From an uncultured Paracoccaceae bacterium (GTDB taxonomy: Bacteria; Pseudomonadota; Alphaproteobacteria; Rhodobacterales; Rhodobacteraceae), in the NCBI GenBank assembly GCA_947501555.1, contig CANMWG010000001.1:2108001-2172000 (forward strand): a DNA stretch of 64,000 nt, read 5' to 3'. The translations under genes and the position numbers were made by a program. The first letter of the stretch is position 1; every line of letters begins with the position of its first letter. The notes under the pieces are model-generated. The model had not been told where the DNA came from. It was given only the letters and a program-made list of their open reading frames with translations, and made no database searches. Shown here one piece after another: positions 8,077 to 16,427 of the stretch.

Positions 8077-9741
8077 ATGGCTTTCATCTCAAACGGCTTG
8101 TTACACAGACGTTTTGCTGTGCTAGCGTCGCCTGTGTTCTTGCGTGCCTACATCTTTGCCGCATTTATTGTTCATGTTGTGCTGGCCTACACCCGAAACA
8201 TCAACTGGGATGAGTTCTTTTACCTGTCCCATGTCTATGCGCATCTTGATGGGCGCTTGGACCGTCCATTGCAAACCGCCTTCGTGCACGCTTTCGGCTG
8301 GGTTCAATATCTTCCCGGTTATGAAGCTGAACAAATCTCTGTACTCCGTTTACTGATGACAGGGTTCTTGGCCATCACTTGTTATGGGATTTATCGGATT
8401 GCCACGTCACTGTCGGATGCCAACGCCGCGCTGATTGCGGTCTTTGCTTTCATGACGTCAGGCTTTGTTTTTGGCTTTGGATCCAGCTTTCGCGCGGATC
8501 CAATGACTGCTGCGGGACTTATGTCAGCTCTTGCGATCATCATGATCAGCCGGATGTCGCCATTCCAGATGATCAGCGTGGCAATTTTGACAGCGCTGTC
8601 ATTGCTTGTGACGATCAAGGCCATTCTGTATCTGCCAGCGTTTTTGGGCGCTGTCGTGTGGCGTTGGAAGGATCCCGGAGTGCCCGGACGCGTCATTGTT
8701 TCCGGCTGCCTTGGTTTCGTATTGGCAGGGTTGCTTTACGCATTGCATAGCTCTGGCGTGGCTCCCGGCGTTGGCCGGGATACTTCATCTAACATGAATG
8801 ATGCTTTGCGCACTGGGTTGCTCGAAAACAGCCTGTTCCCACAGTGGCAGACGTTCAGGGTCTGGATACTTCTAAGCGCCGGTAGTGTTGTGTTGGCACT
8901 ATATGGCATAAGCCGCGCAGAAAACCGGCGCCTCACACTGGCCTTGGTCGCATTCACTCTGCCATTTATTGTCTCACTGATTTTCTATCGAAACGCGTTC
9001 GACTATTTCCTGCCTTATATCGTGCCACCGATGATGGTTGTAGTTGCCGTTGGTGTTGCGCGCGTTGGCATGGGCTTAGTGCGCACGATTTGTTTGATCT
9101 TCATGCTTGGCTTGGGCATCGGACAGGCAGCGTTAGCGCTTTCGCAAGACGCCAAGGATCAACGCGCGACACTGGAAGAAGTGCACCGGCTATTCCCCGA
9201 ACCTGTCTACTATATTGACCAATTTGGCATGGTTTCTAGCTTCAAGACATCTACCTTCTTTATGTCGAGTTGGGGCGTCAAGCGCTACCGCGCAATGGAG
9301 CGACCCGCAGTTCGGGAAGCGATTGCGCGCTACAATCCCCCGCTTCTGTTGGCCAATCGTATTTTGTTGCATATCGCGATGGAGCGGCCAGAGCAGCTTG
9401 ATAGTCCAACCCTGCTGCTAAAAGAGGATGCAGAGGCGCTGCGTCAAACATATGTGCATTATGCGGGTGTGATATGGCTTGCAGGACGCTCTTTTACGCT
9501 CTCATCTCAGACGCAAGAAGTGTCGTTGCCTTTCGATGGGCGCTACCGCCTTGACAGCCCCGTCAGCATCGTCGTGAATGGTGAAACAATGCAGTCTGGA
9601 GCGACGATCACGGTAGAGGGACCATTCACCATATCCGGAGTGGCGGGGTCGGTCGTTCGTTTCATTTGGGATACTGGCGTTGCGCCGAAAGACGAGATCA
9701 CACTAAAAAGAGATCTCTTTGCTGGATTTTGGTCATATTGA
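8077..9741 (+). CDS. GT-C fold integral membrane glycosyltransferase (ArnT/PMT-like)
   Basis: A 554-residue protein with about ten predicted membrane helices in its first ~380 residues and a soluble C-terminal domain. NINWDEFFYLSHVY near residue 45 carries the acidic pair expected in the first external loop of GT-C transferases, which take sugar from polyprenyl phosphate outside the membrane. FRADPMTAAG near residue 143 is also family-like. It is coupled to the GT2 gene by a one-base gap. The acceptor could be lipid A, a surface polymer or a protein. The secreted repeat protein encoded 1.1 kb downstream is one candidate, with no direct evidence. Confidence 0.82.
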   Translation: MAFISNGLLHRRFAVLASPVFLRAYIFAAFIVHVVLAYTRNINWDEFFYLSHVYAHLDGRLDRPLQTAFVHAFGWVQYLPGYEAEQISVLRLLMTGFLAITCYGIYRIATSLSDANAALIAVFAFMTSGFVFGFGSSFRADPMTAAGLMSALAIIMISRMSPFQMISVAILTALSLLVTIKAILYLPAFLGAVVWRWKDPGVPGRVIVSGCLGFVLAGLLYALHSSGVAPGVGRDTSSNMNDALRTGLLENSLFPQWQTFRVWILLSAGSVVLALYGISRAENRRLTLALVAFTLPFIVSLIFYRNAFDYFLPYIVPPMMVVVAVGVARVGMGLVRTICLIFMLGLGIGQAALALSQDAKDQRATLEEVHRLFPEPVYYIDQFGMVSSFKTSTFFMSSWGVKRYRAMERPAVREAIARYNPPLLLANRILLHIAMERPEQLDSPTLLLKEDAEALRQTYVHYAGVIWLAGRSFTLSSQTQEVSLPFDGRYRLDSPVSIVVNGETMQSGATITVEGPFTISGVAGSVVRFIWDTGVAPKDEITLKRDLFAGFWSY

Positions 9742-9919
9742 ACGCTGTAATTGCATCAAAACGTTTCTATAGCTCTCGTTGGATGCATTGATGATGCTGC
9801 ATTCAACAAGCACCGCATGAAGGTAAGAAATGGTCTACTGCAGATTTCGTGCGGCTTCTTGGCAATGTCACAAATTGCTATCAGACTTACAGCAGCCGAT
9901 GCTGAACTGAGGTAACATC

Positions 9920-10087
9920 GTGGCTTATAAAACCATGCCATACCACAGCGGCGAAATCGTCGTTTTGGGCGACCTGCATTATGACAGCTACCGAAGCCTG
10001 ACCCTGAACACGGTTGATGTTTGGGCACCCGCGAGCCAGTGGACAGCAGCCCGCAAAGGATGGGCCATTGGAACGCCATTGGTCTGA
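9920..10087 (+). pseudogene. Truncated metallophosphoesterase-like fragment
   Basis: A 55-residue GTG-started frame with a fair ribosome site (GAGGT at 9909-9913) contains EIVVLGDLHYDSYR. GDxHYDSY is the first metal-binding motif of calcineurin-like phosphoesterases. After about 25 further residues similarity stops and the frame ends just before the IS1182 remnant. It is most likely the 5' stump of a gene cut by an insertion. It is too short to encode a working enzyme, and the assignment rests on one motif. Confidence 0.4.
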
Positions 10088-10345
10088 GAGACAAAGGCGA
10101 ATGCTATCCTTGACTATTCGGACAACTACCTGATCGACACGGATCACGGTGTCGTCGCTTACATAGAAGCGACGCGGTCAATCAGGTAGGCTGAAGTGGG
10201 ATCAGCCAAGATCATGCTTGGCCTTCATCAAAGAGAAATTCGACCTGGATCCCGAGCGCCTGATCGCAGACACCGCCTATGGCTGGGGCCCGATGCTGGA
10301 CTGGCTTGTGCAGCGCAACATGGCACAGCACAATGGCCAAAAACC
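10088..10345 (+). pseudogene. IS1182-family transposase remnant
   Basis: The plus strand reads YSDNYLIDTDHGVVAYIEAT, then a TAG stop, then AEVGSAKIM, and after a frameshift FDLDPERLIADTAYGWGPML and DWLVQRN. This matches the DDE core of IS1182-type transposases (YLIDTDHGVIVDVEA, then ERLAADTAYGS). The stop codon, the frameshift and missing ends show that it is inactive. Confidence 0.8.
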
Positions 10346-10444
10346 TGCTCCAAGTACTGATCCCAGAGTGTCTTTCCGTTGAGAACCTGGAAGCGAAATC
10401 GTCGGCACCTAACGTTTCAAATCCGTCTGCCTAACGTAAGCAAC

Positions 10445-10605
10445 TTAGAGGTTGTTAGTTTCAATTCGCTGCCAGTAGACCACGGCAGTTGGTTTGCCAC
10501 CAAGGGCGAAATAGTGACGTTTGTGATTGTAGAAGTCGACCCACTTCCTGACGCCTGCTTTCGCCTCTGATCCGCTTTCCCAGGAATGCAGGTAAGGTCC
10601 CGCAT
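10445..10605 (-). pseudogene. IS3-family transposase OrfB C-terminal remnant
   Basis: On the minus strand, SEAKAGVRKWVDFYNHKRHY followed by FALGGKPTAVVYWQRIETNN and a TAA is the conserved C-terminus of IS3-family OrfB, the integrase-like DDE transposase. The D, D and most of the core are absent. Together with the OrfA piece at 6747-6878 it may bracket the glycosyltransferase genes, but the two pieces cannot be shown to come from one element. Confidence 0.8.
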
Positions 10606-10838
10606 GTACGGGACTAGGGCGACGGAGAGGAAAAACTGGGTTCACCTTGACAATCCAGCCGCCCTACCTTGCCATGAACTGACGAAATTCTACGACAGTG
10701 CCAGTCGGTCATCGTTTAGATAGCTCCTTAGTTAACACTTTCTTCTTTGGTTAACGCCTTATCTAGAGTCAGATAATTCAATTTATTTACAGCATCTTAC
10801 ACGTCACCACACGTTTCTGCCGTGAACGCTCCACAGCA
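10606..10838. other. AT-rich upstream region of the RTX gene
   Basis: About 230 bases noticeably richer in A and T than the surroundings, especially 10730-10800. Such a leader is where promoter and regulatory sites for the large secreted protein would lie, but no specific promoter could be read with confidence. Confidence 0.3.
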
Positions 10839-13800
10839 TTGGGCTCAAAGGGACGAAAACGCGATTTAGACGTTCTTAACCTGCTGGTGACATCGATGCA
10901 GGGGGTGTTTTTGGTAGGGTTCAAAACGATGGTGTCGTTCATTTCTAACTTCAAGTCGGCTTTCGTACGGTCCGATAATCAGTCGCAGTCAAAATCATCT
11001 ACGAATCAAAATGATCAGCAATCCGACGAGTTGGCCGATGAAATCAATGATACAAATGTCAGCGGAGCCGGCGCCGTTGCAGGTGGCGTTGCTGCCACAT
11101 TGGCAGTTCTATCGGGGCTGCTGAAACCATCAAATGCTGCAGCGCAGACGATCACTTTTGAGCAGCCAAGTTCTTCTCCTGCGGATGCAGACGCTGCTGA
11201 GAGCGGTTCGCGTGACACTGATCTCGTGCCGGTTACCAACGCTGGCCGACCAGACTCTGAAACAGATGTACCCGATGGACCAAATGACCCATCCAAGTCA
11301 GCCAATTTTGCGACGCCCCAGGCCCTGACCGATCTGAAACCGTCATTGGCCGCTCCAGCCTCAGTCGCCCCCGAATACTTCGCCCAAGACCCGGTAGATG
11401 TGGCGCCTCAAGCACGCACAGCACCTCAGACCACCTCAATAAAAGAATCTGACGATACCGCACAGGACGCAACGGACGCCAACCCCGAAACGGCGCCAGC
11501 GGACAGCCCACAAATCGAAAGCCACCCCCCGGGACAGCCAAACGTCACCGTTTCCACGTCTGTGACAGAAGCCGCTGATCCGACAACTGTCATCGGTACA
11601 ATTGAAGCAGCCGAAGCTGGCACGACCTTCCATATCGTCTCACAGGATGGCACGATCATCGACCACCCCGTCTTTGAGATCAGCGGCACAAAGATTCAGC
11701 TCAAGCCCGGTGTTACCTTGGATTTTGAACAGATCTCGGAAATCGATTTGAGCATTATTGCCAGCAATGCCGACGGGCAGTCCGTGCCAACGCAGATTAC
11801 TCTGACCATCAGCGATGAAGCCGAAGTAATCCAGCTTGCCAATGGTGGGGCCTCATTCATCGACATTGGTGTCACGGAGACGTCGGTCACGGGCGGCACT
11901 GGCGATGACACGATTATCGGTTCTGTTGGCGATGACACTCTGGCAGGCGCAGCAGGCGATGACGCGCTGGATGGCGGTGCGGGTGATGATATGTCTGTTT
12001 TCACCGGCAATTGGGCCGATTACACGATCACCCAAAGCGGTGATGTCACTACGGTCACCGACAATCGTGCAGGCAGTCCTGACGGGACCGACACGCTGTC
12101 CGGTATCGAAACACTACGCTTTGCCGATGGTGATCTGGCCATTGCAGATGCGCTCAATGATGCGCCCGAAATCACCGCGACCGTCGGGGTTGTTGCCGAA
12201 AATGCGAGCGGCGCCACCGTTGGCACCGTGACAGGCGCGGACGCGGCTGCAAGCGACACGTTGACCTACACCGTCGATGACGCGCGCTTTGAAATCGTGG
12301 ATGGAGACCTGAAACTGCGCGACGACGCAGCACTGGATTTTGAAGCGGACGGTGGCGCCGTGAACGTCATTGTAACCGCAACCGACGCCCACGGCGCTAC
12401 CGCGCACGAAACGGTTACCTTGACGATCAGCGACGAAGCCGAAGTGATCCAACTGGCCGACGGCGGTGCGACCTTCACTGATACCGGCGTCACCGAAACC
12501 TCGGTCACAGGAGGCGATGGCAGTGACAATATCCTTGGTAGCACGGGCAATGATACGCTTGCCGGGGCCGCGGGTGCCGATACGCTGACGGGCGGTGATG
12601 GCAGTGATACCGCTGTCTGGGACGGCGATTTTGCGGGTTTTGCGGTGTCTTATGATGGCGATACAGACACGTTTACGATCATCGATCAAAACGCCGGCGA
12701 CGCTGATGAAGGCACGGATACAGTCACCGGTGTCGAAACTTTTACCTTCAACGGGATCAGCTACACGGCGATTGAGATGCAAACCGAGGCTGCCCGACAG
12801 GCCAATACTGCCCCAGAGAACGCATCGGTTGCGTCTGGTGGCAGCGTTGTTGAAAACAGCGCCGATGGCACAGTTGTGGCGACGCTGACGGCGACAGATG
12901 TGGACGGCGATGCGCTCAGCTACACGATCACCGATGCGGCAGGCAACCCTGTGAGCGACAGCAACTTTGAGATCGTCGGCAATGAAATCCGGGTCAAACC
13001 CGTTGCGGATCTGGATTTTGAGGACGCCCAGAGCCACGATATCTACGTCACAGCGTCAGACGAATTTGAAACCAGCGCCCCGCAGCAAATCACCGTAACG
13101 GTTGATGACGTGGCCGAAGACATTCAACTGGCCGATGGTGGGGCCAGCTTTGTCGAAAGCGACACCACTGAGACATCCGTGACCGGGGGCACGGGCGGCG
13201 ATAGCATCAACGGCGGCGATGGCGATGATTTGATCAATGGCGGCGATGGGAATGACCACCTGCGCGGTGAAGGCGGCACCGATACAGCAGTATGGGACGG
13301 TGATCTGAGCGATTTTGATGTCAGCTATGATCCAAGCTCGGGCTTTTTCACTATCACCGATCAAAGCGCGGGCGATGGTGACGAAGGCCAAGATGTCGTT
13401 TCATTGGTTGAAGTATTCACGTTCAACGGGGTCAACTACACGGCTGATGAGATGCAGACCGAAGCGGCGCGTCAGGCCAACACTGCCCCTGAGGCACCCA
13501 CTGTTGCCTCTGGCGGAACCATTGCAGAAAACAGCGCGGCGGGTACCGTCGTCGCGACGCTGACTGCGACAGATGCGGACGGCGACGCGCTGAGCTATCA
13601 GATCACAGACGCAAACGGAGATCCGACAAGCGACAACAACTTTGAAATCGTCGGAAACGAAATCCAAGTTAAACTGGGTGCCGACATCGATTTTGAGACG
13701 GCCGAGAGCCACGACCTCTACGTCACAGCATCAGATGATTTTGAAACCTCCGCACCGCAGCAAATCACCCTGACCGTCAGCGACGAAGCCGAAGTGATCC

Positions 13801-16394
13801 AATTGGATGAAAGCGGTGGGACCTTTACCGACACGGGCGTGACGGAAATTTCGGTTACAGGTGGCGATGGACTTGACACTATAATCGGTGGCGCGGGCAA
13901 CGACACGTTGGCGGGAGGCAGGCATCACGACAATATTCAGGGTGGTGCTGGCGATGATACGATTTACGGTGATCGTGGTTTTGACACTATCCTGGGTGGT
14001 GCTGGCGATGATACAATTTTCGGCGGTAAGGGTCATGACAACCTCTCGGGAGGCGACGGTGATGATTTCCTTAGCGGTGATGTGGGTGACGACACTTTCG
14101 TCGGTGGCGCAGGCGATGATACCATCGTGGGTGGCGGCGGTTCTGACATCGCTGCCTGGGACGGCGATTTTGCGGATTTTGCGGTTTCTTATGACAGCGA
14201 TACGAGCACCTTCACGATTACGGATCAAAACACGGGTGACGCGGATGAAGGCACGGATACAGCCACCGGTGTCGAAACTTTTACCTTCAACGGGATCAGC
14301 TACACGGCGGCTGAGATGCAAACCGAGGCCGCCCGACAGGCCAACACGGGCCCGGGTGCCGCGTCGGTTGCCTCCGGTGGCAGCATCGCCGAAAACAGTG
14401 CCGAAGGCACGGTTGTGGCGACGTTGACGGCGACAGATGTGGACGGCGATACGCTCAGCTACACGATCACCGATGCAGCGGGCAACCCTGTGACCGACAG
14501 CAAATTTGAGATCGTCGGCAATGAAATCCGGGTCAAACCGGGTGCCGACATCGATTTTGAGACGACCGAGAGCCACGACCTCTACGTCACAGCATCAGAC
14601 GATTTTGAAACCAGCGCCCCGCAGCAAATCACCCTGACCGTCGGCGACGAAGCCGAAGTGATCCAATTGGATGATGGCGGCGTGACCTTCACCGACACGG
14701 GCGTGACTGAAACCTCGGTCACAGGTGGCGATGGTGACGACAATATCACGGGCAGTGCGGGGAATGACACACTCGCTGGGGCCGCGGGGGATGATACGCT
14801 GACGGGCGGTGATGGGCATGATGAACTGCGCGGTTGGTCTGGGCATGATACGCTGATCGGTGGGGCGGGGGATGATACGCTCTTTGGTGCGTCCAATGAG
14901 GATACTCTGCAGGGGGATGCTGGGAATGATGACCTGGACGGCGGTACCGGCGACGACATGCTGTCGGGTGGGGCGGATGATGACTGGCTGACCGGCGGCA
15001 CCCATGACGACACGCTTGATGGCGGCGATGGCAGTGATACGGCCGTCTGGGACGGCGACTTTGCGGATTTTGCGGTCTCTTATGACAGCGATATCGACAC
15101 CTTCGTGATCACTGATGAAAACGCGGGCGACGCTGATGAAGGCACCGATACCGTGACCGGCGTCGAAACATTCAGTTTTAACGGCGTGGAGTATTCCGCT
15201 GCCGACCTGCAAACCGAGGCCGCTCGACAGGCCAACACGGCCCCGGATGCCGCGTCGGTTGCCTCTGGTGGCAGCATCGCCGAAAACAGCGCCGATGGCG
15301 CGGTTGTGGCGACCCTGACGGCGACGGATGTGGACGGCGATACGCTCAGCTACACGATCACCGATGCAGTGGGCAACCCTGTGAGCGACAGCAACTTTGA
15401 GATCGTCGACAATGAAATCCGGGTCAAACCGGGTGCCGACATCGATTTTGAGACGGCCGAGAGCCACGACCTCTACGTCACGGCATCAGACGGTTTTGAA
15501 ACCAGCGCCCCGACCCAAATCACCCTGACGCTGACCGACGAAGCTGAGGTGATCCAATTGGGTGATGGCGGTGTCACCTTCACCGACACGGGCGTGACTG
15601 AAACCTCGGTCATAGGGGGTGATGGCGATGATATCATAACGGGGACCGACGGTCGCGATAACATTCAGGGCGGTGCTGGTAATGATACGATTTCGAGCGG
15701 CCGCGCTGGCGATGTCATTGATGGTGGAGAAGGATCGGACACTATTTTGCTTGATGACCTAAACTCTGGCCAAACGAACATTATTACTGACAGTGGCACT
15801 GCCGGTACCGACCGGATCGTATTATCGACCGGTGCGGGCTCTTACCGGATACAGGGCGATTTTTCCGCAAGCAGTGGCATTGAGATCATCGATGGATCAG
15901 ATGCTACCGGTGATTGGCTCGGCACCATGGACGAGAGTGCTAACTTTGACTTCACGGATGTGACCCTTGTTGGGGTTGGTGAAATTGCCGGCACAGGTGC
16001 AGATGACAGTATTATCGGGTCCGCCGGAAATGATACGATCACCATGAAAGCTGGCGATGATACCGTTGCTGGGGGTGCTGGCGACGACACGCTTGATGGT
16101 GGCGATGGCTCTGACACGTTTCAAGTTGCTGTAATGGAGGGACACGACACCGTTGTCGGCGGAAATGACGGCGGCTGGACTGATGTGATCGATCTGCAAG
16201 GCATGGGCTCTGGTGCGCTGGTCTCTGACGACACGGTTGATGGGGCGGGTTGGACCATGATTTTGGATAGTGGCAGTACCGTCACGGGGCAGTCGGGTGA
16301 CATACTTGATCTGTCGACCGATGCAGCCGGTGTCATTACCTTTGATGATGGCGGCACTGTGGATTTTGCTGGGATAGAGCGCATCACTTGGTGA
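10839..16394 (+). CDS. Large cadherin-like/RTX repeat protein, type I secretion substrate
   Basis: Up to 1851 residues (TTG 10839); ATG 10929 with GGTAGGG upstream is a likelier start. Order: a polar N-terminus; one hydrophobic segment (GAVAGGVAATLAVLSGLL); a ~200-residue Pro/Ala/Asp-rich stretch; then about five cycles. Each cycle holds a cadherin-like domain (ENSADGTVVATLTATDVDGD), RTX nonapeptides (GGAGDDTIxGxxGxD) and a ~65-residue module ending EAARQANTAP. The C-terminus is RTX-rich and ends in DFAGIERITW. RTX motifs bind Ca2+ and fold outside the cell. There is no Sec signal; export is expected through the C-terminus by the type I system encoded directly downstream. It is probably an adhesin or biofilm protein. 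No enzymatic domain is seen. Confidence 0.9.
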   Translation: MGSKGRKRDLDVLNLLVTSMQGVFLVGFKTMVSFISNFKSAFVRSDNQSQSKSSTNQNDQQSDELADEINDTNVSGAGAVAGGVAATLAVLSGLLKPSNAAAQTITFEQPSSSPADADAAESGSRDTDLVPVTNAGRPDSETDVPDGPNDPSKSANFATPQALTDLKPSLAAPASVAPEYFAQDPVDVAPQARTAPQTTSIKESDDTAQDATDANPETAPADSPQIESHPPGQPNVTVSTSVTEAADPTTVIGTIEAAEAGTTFHIVSQDGTIIDHPVFEISGTKIQLKPGVTLDFEQISEIDLSIIASNADGQSVPTQITLTISDEAEVIQLANGGASFIDIGVTETSVTGGTGDDTIIGSVGDDTLAGAAGDDALDGGAGDDMSVFTGNWADYTITQSGDVTTVTDNRAGSPDGTDTLSGIETLRFADGDLAIADALNDAPEITATVGVVAENASGATVGTVTGADAAASDTLTYTVDDARFEIVDGDLKLRDDAALDFEADGGAVNVIVTATDAHGATAHETVTLTISDEAEVIQLADGGATFTDTGVTETSVTGGDGSDNILGSTGNDTLAGAAGADTLTGGDGSDTAVWDGDFAGFAVSYDGDTDTFTIIDQNAGDADEGTDTVTGVETFTFNGISYTAIEMQTEAARQANTAPENASVASGGSVVENSADGTVVATLTATDVDGDALSYTITDAAGNPVSDSNFEIVGNEIRVKPVADLDFEDAQSHDIYVTASDEFETSAPQQITVTVDDVAEDIQLADGGASFVESDTTETSVTGGTGGDSINGGDGDDLINGGDGNDHLRGEGGTDTAVWDGDLSDFDVSYDPSSGFFTITDQSAGDGDEGQDVVSLVEVFTFNGVNYTADEMQTEAARQANTAPEAPTVASGGTIAENSAAGTVVATLTATDADGDALSYQITDANGDPTSDNNFEIVGNEIQVKLGADIDFETAESHDLYVTASDDFETSAPQQITLTVSDEAEVIQLDESGGTFTDTGVTEISVTGGDGLDTIIGGAGNDTLAGGRHHDNIQGGAGDDTIYGDRGFDTILGGAGDDTIFGGKGHDNLSGGDGDDFLSGDVGDDTFVGGAGDDTIVGGGGSDIAAWDGDFADFAVSYDSDTSTFTITDQNTGDADEGTDTATGVETFTFNGISYTAAEMQTEAARQANTGPGAASVASGGSIAENSAEGTVVATLTATDVDGDTLSYTITDAAGNPVTDSKFEIVGNEIRVKPGADIDFETTESHDLYVTASDDFETSAPQQITLTVGDEAEVIQLDDGGVTFTDTGVTETSVTGGDGDDNITGSAGNDTLAGAAGDDTLTGGDGHDELRGWSGHDTLIGGAGDDTLFGASNEDTLQGDAGNDDLDGGTGDDMLSGGADDDWLTGGTHDDTLDGGDGSDTAVWDGDFADFAVSYDSDIDTFVITDENAGDADEGTDTVTGVETFSFNGVEYSAADLQTEAARQANTAPDAASVASGGSIAENSADGAVVATLTATDVDGDTLSYTITDAVGNPVSDSNFEIVDNEIRVKPGADIDFETAESHDLYVTASDGFETSAPTQITLTLTDEAEVIQLGDGGVTFTDTGVTETSVIGGDGDDIITGTDGRDNIQGGAGNDTISSGRAGDVIDGGEGSDTILLDDLNSGQTNIITDSGTAGTDRIVLSTGAGSYRIQGDFSASSGIEIIDGSDATGDWLGTMDESANFDFTDVTLVGVGEIAGTGADDSIIGSAGNDTITMKAGDDTVAGGAGDDTLDGGDGSDTFQVAVMEGHDTVVGGNDGGWTDVIDLQGMGSGALVSDDTVDGAGWTMILDSGSTVTGQSGDILDLSTDAAGVITFDDGGTVDFAGIERITW
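11818..15600 (+). repeat. Tandem DNA repeats inside the RTX gene
   Basis: The phrase encoding DEAEVIQL (with variants) recurs at about 11815, 12432, 13111, 13780, 14646 and 15538, giving units of roughly 620, 680, 670, 865 and 890 bases. Units from 12432 onward share long near-identical DNA stretches. Unit size differs mainly by the number of RTX nonapeptides, with the longest blocks at 13870-14150 and 14720-15040. Such repeats can expand or shrink by recombination and can confuse assembly. Confidence 0.8.
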
Positions 16395-16427
16395 GAGTGA
16401 AAAAGTACTTTCGTTTGATGAAAATAC

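Noticed and set aside
12114-15467. Several repeated minus-strand frames inside the RTX gene (about 280-310 codons)
   Set aside because: They repeat with the RTX units and are antisense reflections of Asp/Gly-rich codons, not independent genes.
11880-16110. Regularly spaced short repeats that could look like a CRISPR array
   Set aside because: The spacing follows nine-residue RTX codons (27 bases), the repeats are degenerate and in frame, and there are no unique equal-length spacers or cas genes.
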